From contig NZ_CP063202.1 of assembly GCF_019904235.1 (NCBI RefSeq), forward strand, positions 3,286,001-3,350,000: a DNA stretch of 64,000 nucleotides, written 5' to 3'. The notes under the pieces were generated by a model. That model did no database searches and was not told the DNA's origin. It saw only the letters and a list, made by a program, of their open reading frames with translations. This DNA is from Erythrobacter sp. SCSIO 43205 (GTDB lineage: Bacteria > Pseudomonadota > Alphaproteobacteria > Sphingomonadales > Sphingomonadaceae). Of this stretch, positions 34,151-42,886 are shown piece after piece (within the stretch, counting starts at the first letter, position 1; every line of letters begins with the position of its first letter). Made by a program: the position numbers and the translations under genes.

Positions 34151-35136
34151 GCACGCCTGAAAACACACAAGCGGCTGCTATGTCTTTAAGCGACCTGCGC
34201 GCGCTGGCTGATAACATCCGCGCCGAAGTGGCAAAGGCAATCATTGGCCAAGAGGCGATGATTGACCAGTTACTCGTCGGCATGATCGCGCAAGGCCACG
34301 TGCTTTTGGAAGGGCCTCCGGGAACGGCGAAGACATTTCTGGCGCAGGCTTTTTCTACCGCTCTTGGACTTGAGTTTGGACGCATTCAGTTTACGCCCGA
34401 TCTTTTGCCGGGCGATATTCTCGGCTCGAACCTCTTCAACTTTCAAACCAGCCAGTTCACGCTGACGAGAGGTCCGATTTTCTGTGAGCTTCTGCTCGCC
34501 GATGAAATCAATCGCACGCCGCCCAAAACGCAGGCCGCTCTGCTTGAAGCGATGCAGGAACGGCGCGTGACACTGGATGGGGAAACCCACCAATTGCCCT
34601 CGCGATTTATGGTGATTGCAACTCAGAACCCGATTGAAAACCAAGGCGTCTATCCCTTGCCAGAGGCGCAATTGGACCGCTTCTTGTTCAAGCTTCTCGT
34701 GCCTTATCCCGATGAAGGCGAGGAGGCGCGGATTGTCGCCAATTTCGGTTCGCGCCAAGGACCGCAGCACCCTGCCGACCTTGGCGTAAGCGCGGTTGCC
34801 AATGCCGATGTTCTGACAAGCGCCACGGCTGCGCTCTCCCAAGTCACCCTCGCCGATGACATCGCAAGTTATGTCGTCAGGCTTGTGCGGGCGACGCGCG
34901 ATCACGCAGACCTTACCGTCGGCGCATCCCCTCGTGCAGCCGTCATGCTTGCAGGCGCGGCAAAGGCACGCGCAGCTCTTGATGGGCGCGATTATGTGAT
35001 CCCCGACGATGTAAAAGCGCTCGCGGTTCCTGTGCTGCGTCACCGCCTGACCTTGAGCCCCGCTGCCGAAATCGAAGGCCGGGATCTGGAGGCTCTTGTT
35101 GCAGAGCTGATCGAAATGACTGAGGCGCCAAGATAG
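34147..35136 (+). CDS. MoxR family AAA+ ATPase
   Basis: 329 residues. Walker A is EGPPGTAKT (residues 55-63), Walker B is LLADEINR and the sensor region IATQNPIENQGVYPLPEAQL; the lid domain at the C-terminus includes DDVKALAVPVLRHRL. MoxR ATPases act as chaperones that remodel or activate partner proteins, usually together with a DUF58/vWA protein, which here follows 14 bases later. Translation is coupled to DUF4350. Confidence 0.93.
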   Translation: MSTPENTQAAAMSLSDLRALADNIRAEVAKAIIGQEAMIDQLLVGMIAQGHVLLEGPPGTAKTFLAQAFSTALGLEFGRIQFTPDLLPGDILGSNLFNFQTSQFTLTRGPIFCELLLADEINRTPPKTQAALLEAMQERRVTLDGETHQLPSRFMVIATQNPIENQGVYPLPEAQLDRFLFKLLVPYPDEGEEARIVANFGSRQGPQHPADLGVSAVANADVLTSATAALSQVTLADDIASYVVRLVRATRDHADLTVGASPRAAVMLAGAAKARAALDGRDYVIPDDVKALAVPVLRHRLTLSPAAEIEGRDLEALVAELIEMTEAPR

Positions 35137-35150
35137 GCAGCGCCCCAGCC

Positions 35151-36503
35151 ATGGCCCAATTTACCATCAAAGTGCCCTTACCCCCGCTGGTCCCGACAGA
35201 GCGCGCCGCCTGGAGCATTGCCGCGCTCGCGCCTGTCGCGGTGGTGATCGGCGCGCTTTCGCCACAATACTGGGTCATCGCACCGATTTTGGCGGTGGCA
35301 TTGATCGCGCTCATCATCCTTGATGGCGTTATGGCTGGCCAGGTCGAGCAATGGCACATCATTGCGCCCGCAGACACCGAAGTGGGGCAGCAAACCGCTC
35401 TTGACGTTCACGCGCGATTCCTTCGTGGTGGGGGAAGAAGTCACGAAGCGGCTCTCGAATTCGACCCGCGCTTGGGGGCTGATGGCTGCGCGGTGATAAA
35501 ACTGCTGCCCAGCGACGTACCAAACGAATTTAGTGGCACCGAAAGCGTTTATCCCACACGGCGCGGGACCGCTCCGATCACGCGCGGGTGGTTAAGATGG
35601 CGCGGGCCATTGGGACTTGGCGCGCGGCAACAAGCAAAAGAGTTCGCCGAGCACGAGGTCCGCATTTGGCCCGACTTGTCGCCGGTGCGCTCCAAAGAGC
35701 TGCAAACTTTCCTCAAAGATGCGCAAAACGGTCTGATTGCGCGGCGCATCAGGGGGGAAGGCACACAGTTTGAAGCATTGACCGAATACGAGCCGGGCAT
35801 GGACCGCCGCCGCATTGATTGGCGGGCAAGCGCGCGTCACATTGCCCTTTACGCCCGCGAAAATGAGAGCGAGCGCAATAATCAGATCGTCTTCGCCTTC
35901 GATTGTGGTCAAGCGATGTGCGAACCCGTCGACGGCTTGCCGCGCATCGACCGCGCGGTGTCGGCTGCGCTGACCTGCGCCTATGTCGCGCTGAAAAGCG
36001 GCGATAAAGCCGCACTTTTCGGCTTTGCGCAAAGCCCGCAAGTGATGACCCCATTCGTCTCGGACAGCCGCGCTTTCCACCGCTTGCAATCGGCCGCTGC
36101 TGCGCTCGACTATGAACCGGCTGAACCCAATTTCACCCTTGCGCTTGCAACCCTCACCTCCAAGCTTCGGCGCCGCTCTTTGATCGTGCTCTTCTCTGAT
36201 TTCACCGACCCGACGGCGGCTGAACTCATGGTTGAGAGCATGGGACGGCTGGTCAAAAAGCACCTGCTTCTCTTCGTCACTATCCAGGACAGCGAGCTTG
36301 AAACCTTTATCGAGGAAGAGCCCGGCGACATCGCCACCCTCGCCCGCAGCGTCACCGCAGACACTCTGCTGCAACAGCGCCGCATTGTGCTTCAGCGGCT
36401 TCGCCAGATGGGCATCGACGTGATTGAGGCGCCTTACGACAAGCTCGGCTATGAACTGATCGACCGATATTACGCGATCAAGAACAGCGAGGCGATCGGA
36501 TGA
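35151..36503 (+). CDS. DUF58/vWA-like membrane protein
   Basis: 450 residues. Two N-terminal membrane helices (about residues 20-60) precede the DUF58 signature GMDRRRIDWRASARH and a vWA-like domain. The usual MIDAS motif DxSxS reads DCGQAM (FAFDCGQAMCE), so metal binding may be altered. DUF58 proteins are the partners of MoxR ATPases. The stop overlaps the SpoIIM-like ATG (ATGA). Confidence 0.9.
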   Translation: MAQFTIKVPLPPLVPTERAAWSIAALAPVAVVIGALSPQYWVIAPILAVALIALIILDGVMAGQVEQWHIIAPADTEVGQQTALDVHARFLRGGGRSHEAALEFDPRLGADGCAVIKLLPSDVPNEFSGTESVYPTRRGTAPITRGWLRWRGPLGLGARQQAKEFAEHEVRIWPDLSPVRSKELQTFLKDAQNGLIARRIRGEGTQFEALTEYEPGMDRRRIDWRASARHIALYARENESERNNQIVFAFDCGQAMCEPVDGLPRIDRAVSAALTCAYVALKSGDKAALFGFAQSPQVMTPFVSDSRAFHRLQSAAAALDYEPAEPNFTLALATLTSKLRRRSLIVLFSDFTDPTAAELMVESMGRLVKKHLLLFVTIQDSELETFIEEEPGDIATLARSVTADTLLQQRRIVLQRLRQMGIDVIEAPYDKLGYELIDRYYAIKNSEAIG

Positions 36504-37564
36504 AGGCGCCCATTCTCTCGTCCTGGTTTGGCAAGTCTGCCGTTACCGCCCCACCCGACATCGAAAGCGCAGCGCTTCGCTCTGACCGTTTTCGATTGGA
36601 GCGTGAAGGCGATTGGCAGCGCCTCGAAGACATCGTCAAGCGCATGGAAAAAGGCGGCCTTCGCAGGATCAGCGACGATGAGCTTTTGGCGCTCCCTACG
36701 CTTTACCGCACCGCCGCCTCCAGCCTGTCGGTCGCGCGCGAAACATCGCTCGATGCGGCAACGCTGCGCTACCTCGAAGCATTGGTCCAACGCGCCTGGT
36801 TCCAGGTTTATGGCCCGCGCAAAGGGTTTTTCGCCTGGTTCAAAGAGTTCATCCTTGGCGGGTGGAGCAGAGCCGTGCGCGAGATATGGCTCGATGTCTG
36901 CATCGCCTTGTTCGTAATGGTGGCGGGCACGCTTGTAGGATGGCTGCTCGTCTCGCAGAACTCGGAATGGTATTATCGCCTTGTGCCGGGCGGCTTTGCT
37001 GACACGCGCGTTCCCGGTGCAAGCCGAGAGGTTTTGATGGACACTCTCGGCACAGAAGACAGCGCCGACCGCCTTTCGATCTTTGCCGCCAGCCTGTTCA
37101 GCAACAATGCGGGCGTTGCCATCCTCGCCTTCGCGCTTGGCTTTGCATTTGGTATCCCATCGCTGCTCTTGCTGGTGCATAATATGGCGCTTCTGGGTGC
37201 GATGATGTGGCTGTTTGTGGGAGCCGATCTTGGTGTCGAGTTCACCGCCTGGCTGAGCGTGCATGGAACGACTGAGCTTTTCGCCATCCTGCTAGCTGGC
37301 GCAGCCGGGCTCCATATCGGGAGGTCCATGGCATTTCCCGGCGACAAATCCGTGCTCGAGGCAGCGTCCGCGAGCGGCCGTCGCGGTGCAGTCGTGATGG
37401 CGGGCGTGGTCTTTATGATGGTGATCGCAGGGCTCTTGGAAGCCTTCCCGCGCCAACTCGTCGGCAGTGTCGAGGGGCGCTTTACAATTGGAGGCGCGTT
37501 CCTCGTCTTCTGGTTGACCTACTTCTTCCTCTATCGCCCGGCGCGTGCGGAGGACGGGATATGA
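36500..37564 (+). CDS. SpoIIM-like (DUF95) membrane protein
   Basis: 354 residues. An N-terminal soluble helical part (about residues 30-120) is followed by five or more membrane helices of the stage II sporulation M / DUF95 family (for example VAILAFALGFAFGIPSLLLL and FTAWLSVHGTTELFAILLA). The bacterium does not sporulate; such homologues are common beside MoxR-DUF58 pairs. Overlaps both neighbours by four bases, so it is part of one translationally coupled set. Confidence 0.88.
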   Translation: MKAPILSSWFGKSAVTAPPDIESAALRSDRFRLEREGDWQRLEDIVKRMEKGGLRRISDDELLALPTLYRTAASSLSVARETSLDAATLRYLEALVQRAWFQVYGPRKGFFAWFKEFILGGWSRAVREIWLDVCIALFVMVAGTLVGWLLVSQNSEWYYRLVPGGFADTRVPGASREVLMDTLGTEDSADRLSIFAASLFSNNAGVAILAFALGFAFGIPSLLLLVHNMALLGAMMWLFVGADLGVEFTAWLSVHGTTELFAILLAGAAGLHIGRSMAFPGDKSVLEAASASGRRGAVVMAGVVFMMVIAGLLEAFPRQLVGSVEGRFTIGGAFLVFWLTYFFLYRPARAEDGI

Positions 37565-38487
37565 GCGCTGCCACTTCGCTTCGCGGGCTCACCAATCGCC
37601 CGAAACAGGAGCGCTATCTTGTAACGCCGGAGGGGATTGAGATACCCATCATGCTCGCCTCCAAGGGCAGCCGCTTGGGCGCGATCATTCTCGATTTCCT
37701 GTTCTTTTTCGTCGTGATTTATGCCGTCGTCTATTTCCTTATCTTCGTTGGCGGCGGCGTGTTCGATGCCGTTGGTGACTCAATGGAAGGAGCAACGGGA
37801 GCATTTGAGTTTCTCTACATCCTCTTCATCCTGTTCCTCTTTTTCATGCGCTATGGCTATTTTATGGCGATGGAGTTGGGCCCAAGAAGCGCCACGTGGG
37901 GAAAGCGCATTGTCGGGATCAGGGTCGCGGCAAGGGACGGCGGGAGGCTCACCCCGGAGGCGGTGATCGCGCGAAATCTCTTACGCGATATTGAGCTGTT
38001 TATGCCGCTTGTCTTCCTCATCTTCGCCCCCTCCGGCGAGCAGGGCAATTATGGGATCGCAGGTGCGATCTGGTTCGCCATTTTCATGTTCTTCCCCTTC
38101 TTCAATAAAGATAATTTGCGCGCTGGCGATATCATCGCGGGCACTTGGGTGGTCGAAGCGCCGCGTACAAAGCTTGCCGAAACTCTCTCGACCAGCGGCG
38201 CTGCTGCCTCGGCTGGATCGAGCACGCTCACTGGTGCGAAATACGAATTCGGAGAGGCCGAGCTTTCGGTCTATGGCGAGCACGAATTGCAAGTGCTCGA
38301 ACGCCTGCTGCGCGAAGACAAGGACGACGCGCTTGGACCTGTGCACGAGACAATCTGCCGCAAGATCGGTTGGGATCCGGGCGCAGGTGATGAAAGAGCG
38401 TTCCTTGAAGCCTTTTACGCGCAGCTTCGCGCCAAACTTGAAGGCGATATGCGCTTTGGCAAACGGAAGGCGAACAAACACGCGTGA
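37561..38487 (+). CDS. RDD family membrane protein with soluble C-terminus
   Basis: 308 residues. The RDD domain (residues about 20-200) has helices with SRLGAIILDFLFFFVV, LGPRSATWGKRIVGIRV and LRAGDIIAGTWVV. A C-terminal soluble region of about 95 residues (ELQVLERLLREDKDDALGPV) is an unusual addition. RDD proteins are implicated in ion or solute transport. It is the last of the MoxR set before the beta-lactamase gene, which starts 13 bases after its stop. Confidence 0.88.
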   Translation: MSAATSLRGLTNRPKQERYLVTPEGIEIPIMLASKGSRLGAIILDFLFFFVVIYAVVYFLIFVGGGVFDAVGDSMEGATGAFEFLYILFILFLFFMRYGYFMAMELGPRSATWGKRIVGIRVAARDGGRLTPEAVIARNLLRDIELFMPLVFLIFAPSGEQGNYGIAGAIWFAIFMFFPFFNKDNLRAGDIIAGTWVVEAPRTKLAETLSTSGAAASAGSSTLTGAKYEFGEAELSVYGEHELQVLERLLREDKDDALGPVHETICRKIGWDPGAGDERAFLEAFYAQLRAKLEGDMRFGKRKANKHA

Positions 38488-38499
38488 GGTGGTTTGCTC

Positions 38500-39408
38500 A
38501 TGATTTTTGATCGACGCGAGGTTTTAGGCGGCGCATTGGCCCTAGGCGGTTTGGTTGCGAGCGGTTGCTCTGCGCGATCAATGACGAGCGATGCACCGGA
38601 CTTCGCGAGCCGACTCAGCGCCATCGAAAGCGCCAGCGGCGGCACTTTGGGGGTCGAGTTTTTCGACACCGCCAGCGAACGCTCGGCCGGAATCAATCGC
38701 GATATGCGCTTTGGGCACTGTTCCTCTTTCAAGCTTTCACTTGCGGCGATGATCCTTGCCCACGATGCAAGCGGTGAGGACAGCGCAGACCGCCACATCA
38801 CATGGACCAAAGACGATCTGATGTTCGTCTCTCCCTTCACCGAAAAGCGCGTTGATGAAGGTGCGACCCTGCGCGAATTGGCTGAATTCACGCAGAAATA
38901 TTCCGACAACGCGGCAGCCAATATCCTCCTGCGTGAGCTTGGCGGGCCAGCGGCGCTAACCCAGTTCTGGCGCTCGATCGGTGATGATGTGAGCCGCCTT
39001 GATCGCACCGAGCCTGCTCTAAACGCAGTGCCTCCGGGGGAACTGCGCGACACCACCACGCCTGCTGCCATGGCGAGGACCGTCGCGGCACTTGCTTATG
39101 GTGATGTGCTTCCACAAAATCACCGCACAGCCTTGCGGCAATGGATGATCGATACACCGACCGGATTGCGGCGCGTGCGCGCAGGGCTGCCAGATGGTTG
39201 GGTGGCTGGCGACAAGACCGGCACGGGCCTGATGGCGGATACCGCTGGCATCTATGTCGATATCGGCTTTGTCGAGCCACCGGGCGCTGCGCCGATCACC
39301 TTTGCGACCTATTTCCGCCCGCCGGGCAGCGACAACTCATTCGACCGCGCGCACGAAGCGCCCTTGGCGCAAGTGGGTGAGGTGCTGGCTGAGTTTGCCA
39401 CGACTTAG
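38500..39408 (+). CDS. Class A beta-lactamase, Tat-like lipoprotein
   Basis: 302 residues from ATG at 38500 (GGTGG eight bases upstream). All class A motifs are present: S75-SF-K78 (catalytic Ser, preceded by Cys), SDN at 135-137, Glu171 in RTEPALN and K239-TG. It hydrolyses beta-lactams in the periplasm; the spectrum cannot be deduced. The signal has a twin Arg (DRREVLGG) followed by a lipobox (LVASGC, Cys23), predicting a Tat-exported lipoprotein. It sits right behind RDD and probably shares the MoxR transcript. Confidence 0.92.
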   Translation: MIFDRREVLGGALALGGLVASGCSARSMTSDAPDFASRLSAIESASGGTLGVEFFDTASERSAGINRDMRFGHCSSFKLSLAAMILAHDASGEDSADRHITWTKDDLMFVSPFTEKRVDEGATLRELAEFTQKYSDNAAANILLRELGGPAALTQFWRSIGDDVSRLDRTEPALNAVPPGELRDTTTPAAMARTVAALAYGDVLPQNHRTALRQWMIDTPTGLRRVRAGLPDGWVAGDKTGTGLMADTAGIYVDIGFVEPPGAAPITFATYFRPPGSDNSFDRAHEAPLAQVGEVLAEFATT

Positions 39409-39415
39409 GTCAGCC

Positions 39416-40510
39416 TTAGTGATCCGGGGTGGCTGAGGTTCCAGCCTCTTCCCCGCCAAAAATCGCCACTTCATTGAGCCCCTCGCTGTTCGCGCGGCCC
39501 CGGTACATACCGGCGGTGTTGAAGCTGAAGATCGTGTGGCCTTGTGGGGTTGCGAGTATGATACCGCCATCGCCGCCGAGTTCTTTGACTTCTTCCATCA
39601 CGGCATCGGCCACACGCTGAGAGGCGGCTTCGCTGATGATTGCGCGCGGATCACCCGGATTAGCGAGCAGATCAAGCGCAGTCTGGGTCGCGCGTAACCC
39701 TGTGCAAATCTCCTGCGCTACGCCGACGCGGATGAAGTACTCCCCCCATCCCGTCGCTGACACCGCACAACTGCGATTATCCGCATAAGTCCCGGCGCCA
39801 ATCACAGGCGCATCGCCGATCCGGCCCCAGCGCTTGCCCGTCATCCCTCCGGTCGAGGTGCCAGCAGCGAGATCGCCGTTCTGGTCGAGCGCCACCGCGC
39901 CGACCGTGCCAAATTTCAGATCCACATCGAGCGCAGAGAGCTCGCGCGCTTTCATCCGCTCAAGGCTTTCGCGGCGGCCCTCGGTCGCGAACCACTCAGG
40001 CGGCGTCACTTCAAAGCCCTGCCGACCGGCAAATTCTTCTGCGCCCTCCCCCATCAAAAACACGTGCGGGCTGTCGGTGCGCACTTTGTCGGCAAGAAGG
40101 ATCGGATTGCGAACCGTCTTCACCCCAGTCACAGCGCCCGCACTGCGATCGCGGCCATCCATGATCGAGGCATCGAGTTCGTTTTTGCCTTCCCAAGTGA
40201 ACACCGCGCCGCGCCCTGCGTTGAAGAGAGGATTATCCTCCATCGGGATAATCGCCGCTTTCACCGCATCCATCGCGCTGCCACCGTTTGCGAGCACCTT
40301 TTTGCCTGCATCCAATGCCTCTTGCAGCGCCGCCTCATAGGCCGCGCGTTGCTCTGGCGTGATGTTCTCCGGCAAAATCGTGCCCGCCCCGCCGTGGATC
40401 GCAATCGACCATTTAGGCGCATCAGCCTCCATATGGTCATCGGCAAAAGCGGTCGTGGGAACGAGCAGAGCGAGCCCTGCGGCGACAATTGAAAGCATTG
40501 CGTTCTTCAT
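39416..40510 (-). CDS. Isoaspartyl peptidase / L-asparaginase (Ntn)
   Basis: 364 residues from ATG at 40510 (MKNAMLSIVAAGLALLVPT signal peptide); in-frame ATGs at 40519 and 40576 exist. Belongs to Ntn-hydrolases: the precursor is cleaved before the catalytic Thr in GTVGAVALD to give alpha and beta chains, and GTSTGGMTGKRWGRIGD follows. It removes isoaspartyl residues from peptides or deamidates asparagine. Export to the periplasm is predicted, unlike cytosolic E. coli IaaA. It converges on the beta-lactamase with an 8-base gap. Confidence 0.9.
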   Translation of the reverse strand: MKNAMLSIVAAGLALLVPTTAFADDHMEADAPKWSIAIHGGAGTILPENITPEQRAAYEAALQEALDAGKKVLANGGSAMDAVKAAIIPMEDNPLFNAGRGAVFTWEGKNELDASIMDGRDRSAGAVTGVKTVRNPILLADKVRTDSPHVFLMGEGAEEFAGRQGFEVTPPEWFATEGRRESLERMKARELSALDVDLKFGTVGAVALDQNGDLAAGTSTGGMTGKRWGRIGDAPVIGAGTYADNRSCAVSATGWGEYFIRVGVAQEICTGLRATQTALDLLANPGDPRAIISEAASQRVADAVMEEVKELGGDGGIILATPQGHTIFSFNTAGMYRGRANSEGLNEVAIFGGEEAGTSATPDH

Positions 40511-40576
40511 GGCTTGCATGGCTACCCATTTTGCGCGCATCACGCCAGATGAGAAAATTGAGAGAGGACGACACAC

Positions 40577-41536
40577 ATGAGCGAATTTGGAGCGACGACC
40601 ACCACTGACGAAGTTCTTGAGGACAAAGATCTGTCCGGCAAGACCGTGTTCATAACTGGCGGCTCATCGGGTCTGGGTCAGGAAACGGCCCGCGCCATGG
40701 CTGCGAAGGGCGCTCATGTCATTATCGCTGCGCGCAATCCCAAACAGATGGAAGAGGCAGTTGCAGCCATCAAATCAGACGTGCCGGACGCAGAGCTTGA
40801 TACGCTCACCTGCGACCTTGCCTCTTTGGAAAGCATCAAAGAGGCCGGCAAACAAGCCAATGATCGCTTCGAGAAAATTGACATCCTTATCAACAATGCA
40901 GGCGTGATGGCGTGCCCGAAGATGGAAACCGCTGACGGGTTTGAAATGCAATTTGGCACCAATCACTTGGGCCATTTTGCGCTGACTAAACATCTTATGC
41001 CTCTGGTTGAAGCGGGAGGGGACAAGCGCATCGTCAACCTGTCGAGCAGAGGTCACCATTTCGCGCCAACAGACCTTGATGACCCCAATTTCGAGAAAAG
41101 CGAATACACGCCATGGATCAGCTATGGCCGGTCCAAAACCGCCAATGTTCTGTTCACACGCGGGCTTGAGGATCGTTTTGCTGACAAAGGCATCCATGCC
41201 TACGCTGTGCATCCTGGCGGCATACAAACCAATCTTGGCCGCCATCTCACGCAAGAGGATATGGCGTTCTTGCGCAAGCGGATGGAGGAACAGGCCAAGA
41301 AAGCTGGCAAGACCTCTTCGTTCAAATCCATTCTCGAAGGCGCGGCGACCCAAGTTTGGGCAGCGACCGCGGCTGAGCTTGAGGGCAAAGGCGGCGTGTA
41401 TTGCGAGGACTGTAATGTCGCCGAAGTGGACGACACATCGACCACCGGCGGAGTGCGCAGCTATGCACTCGACAAAGGCGAAGCCGACCGCCTGTGGGCC
41501 CTTTCGCAAGAGATGACAGGCGAGACATTCGACTAG
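40577..41536 (+). CDS. Short-chain dehydrogenase/reductase
   Basis: 319 residues, retinol dehydrogenase/WWOX-like subgroup. The NAD(P) loop is TGGSSGLG (about residues 31-38), with NNAGVMA, the catalytic YGRSK (Tyr and Lys) and Ser in NLSSRGHH. Predicted alcohol/carbonyl oxidoreductase; the substrate is unknown. The ATG at 40577 lies eight bases after GAGAGGAC. The gene is divergent from the asparaginase. Confidence 0.88.
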   Translation: MSEFGATTTTDEVLEDKDLSGKTVFITGGSSGLGQETARAMAAKGAHVIIAARNPKQMEEAVAAIKSDVPDAELDTLTCDLASLESIKEAGKQANDRFEKIDILINNAGVMACPKMETADGFEMQFGTNHLGHFALTKHLMPLVEAGGDKRIVNLSSRGHHFAPTDLDDPNFEKSEYTPWISYGRSKTANVLFTRGLEDRFADKGIHAYAVHPGGIQTNLGRHLTQEDMAFLRKRMEEQAKKAGKTSSFKSILEGAATQVWAATAAELEGKGGVYCEDCNVAEVDDTSTTGGVRSYALDKGEADRLWALSQEMTGETFD

Positions 41537-41901
41537 CTTTAATCGGCCACACGAAAGCGCGATTTTACATTTTACAGGTCTTTACTCGCGCGATTTTACA
41601 AATTGCCCTATACGGCCCTCAGGACGCAATGCACCGCCGCATCGAAAGAGTGCGGGATGCAAAAGACCAGCGTGAGCGCGAGGGGCGCGCGCGTTGCTGG
41701 GGCGTCCACCTTTGAGATTGCTGTCATGAAACTGCGGTGGGCTATTTGGCTCAACGCAAGGTGGAAAATTGGACAGCTCGCAAACTCGAAGAGCTGAGCA
41801 CTCAGCTGCTCGAGACTTCGGGTCGCACGTTGCGGCTATCGGGTCGCGATGGGAAGGGGCGTGCCGGAAAACCGGTGCGTCCCTTCTTCGTCACGCCCCT
41901 C
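41537..41901. other. 365-base intergenic region with repeats and hairpin
   Basis: No convincing gene. It holds a 13-base direct repeat GCGCGATTTTACA (41557-41569 and 41588-41600, with another TTTTACA between) and, near the esterase 3' end, a 12-base hairpin with AAAA loop (41856-41867 with 41872-41883, some G-T pairs). Short frames (for example 41657-41794 and 41737 into the esterase on the opposite strand) are not recognised. The region may be decayed coding DNA or carry an untranslated RNA. Confidence 0.5.
41856..41883. terminator. Possible bidirectional hairpin between SDR and esterase
   Basis: GGGGCGTGCCGG pairs with CCGGTGCGTCCC across an AAAA loop. It lies between two convergent genes, 20 bases past the esterase stop. 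The T tract is weak on both sides, so termination is not certain. Confidence 0.45.
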
Positions 41902-42840
41902 TCATTCCTTCAAAAACTCGCCGAGCAATTGGAGGCAATCTTTCGCCTCACACGTTGGCACAATCGCCATAAAGACGTGCGGCGCGCCTTCATATTCATA
42001 AAGCTTTGCATCGACACCTGCATCGACAAGTTTGCCAGCGAAGGTGCGGCTGTCGATGATGAAAAGGTCATGCCGCCCGGTCCAAATCCGCGTGGGCGGC
42101 AGGTTCGCGAGCTCTTCTTTTGATGTGTAAAGCGGGCTGAATTGCGGGTCGGCTGGATTTCCTTCGCCCGCAAAAACCTTGCCACAAGCGCGCAAGGTGC
42201 CGATTTTCAGCATGATGTCGTGTGGCTCAACATCCTGCATGGCCGGGTCAGCCATGGTCAGGTCCAACCAAGGCGCAAACAATGCCAGTTTTCCCGGCTG
42301 CGCCCCGCCCGCCCCTGCCAGTCTCAACGCAAGGCTAAGCGCCATATGGCCGCCTGCGCTATCACCGTTGAGAATGATCTTGGCCGGGTCATGGGATGCG
42401 GCGATTTTAGCAAAAGCTGCGTCGGCAAGCTCATCCTGGCGCGTGTGCGGGCTCTCGGGCACGACTTCGTAAAGAGGTGCTGAAACGCTGACCCCCAGCC
42501 TTTCAACCATTGCCTCAATCAGTGGCCAGTGCTCTTTGAACATCGGCAGGACAAAGCCCCCACCGTGGAAATAGAGCATATGCCAATCACCCGTACCAGA
42601 TTTGGGGTGAAGGGTGATGACCTGCTGTCCCGCCGCTTCCCATTCCTCAACGCGAAACTTCTTCCGAAAGCCCTCCGGCACGGGCGCGTCCTTGGGAAGA
42701 TTTCGGTCAAACAAGAACGGCTCCACATCCCTTGCGTCATGCGGAAATACGCTTGGCCGCTTTGACATCAGCCATTTGACGCCGCGCATTAACAAGCTCG
42801 GCTTTGGGCTGCGCAATTGGGTTGTGGCACTGGTCAGCAT
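41902..42840 (-). CDS. Alpha/beta hydrolase, HSL-type esterase
   Basis: 312 residues from ATG at 42840 (GAGGGAGAGAG upstream). Hormone-sensitive-lipase group: oxyanion HGGGF, nucleophile elbow GDSAGGH, and late Asp and His (GRHDLF and PHVFM). It hydrolyses carboxyl esters in the cytoplasm; the substrate is unknown. It lies 46 bases downstream of bufC on the same strand and may be the last gene of that transcript, though the link is probably incidental. Confidence 0.87.
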   Translation of the reverse strand: MLTSATTQLRSPKPSLLMRGVKWLMSKRPSVFPHDARDVEPFLFDRNLPKDAPVPEGFRKKFRVEEWEAAGQQVITLHPKSGTGDWHMLYFHGGGFVLPMFKEHWPLIEAMVERLGVSVSAPLYEVVPESPHTRQDELADAAFAKIAASHDPAKIILNGDSAGGHMALSLALRLAGAGGAQPGKLALFAPWLDLTMADPAMQDVEPHDIMLKIGTLRACGKVFAGEGNPADPQFSPLYTSKEELANLPPTRIWTGRHDLFIIDSRTFAGKLVDAGVDAKLYEYEGAPHVFMAIVPTCEAKDCLQLLGEFLKE

Positions 42841-42886
42841 TTCTCTCTCCCTCAAGGGGGTGAGAGTGGCGCGGCTGACCTTTAAG

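Noticed and set aside
41737..42123. 128-codon + frame after the SDR gene
   Set aside because: It overlaps the esterase by over 200 bases on the other strand and shows no recognised motif; at most a decayed fragment.
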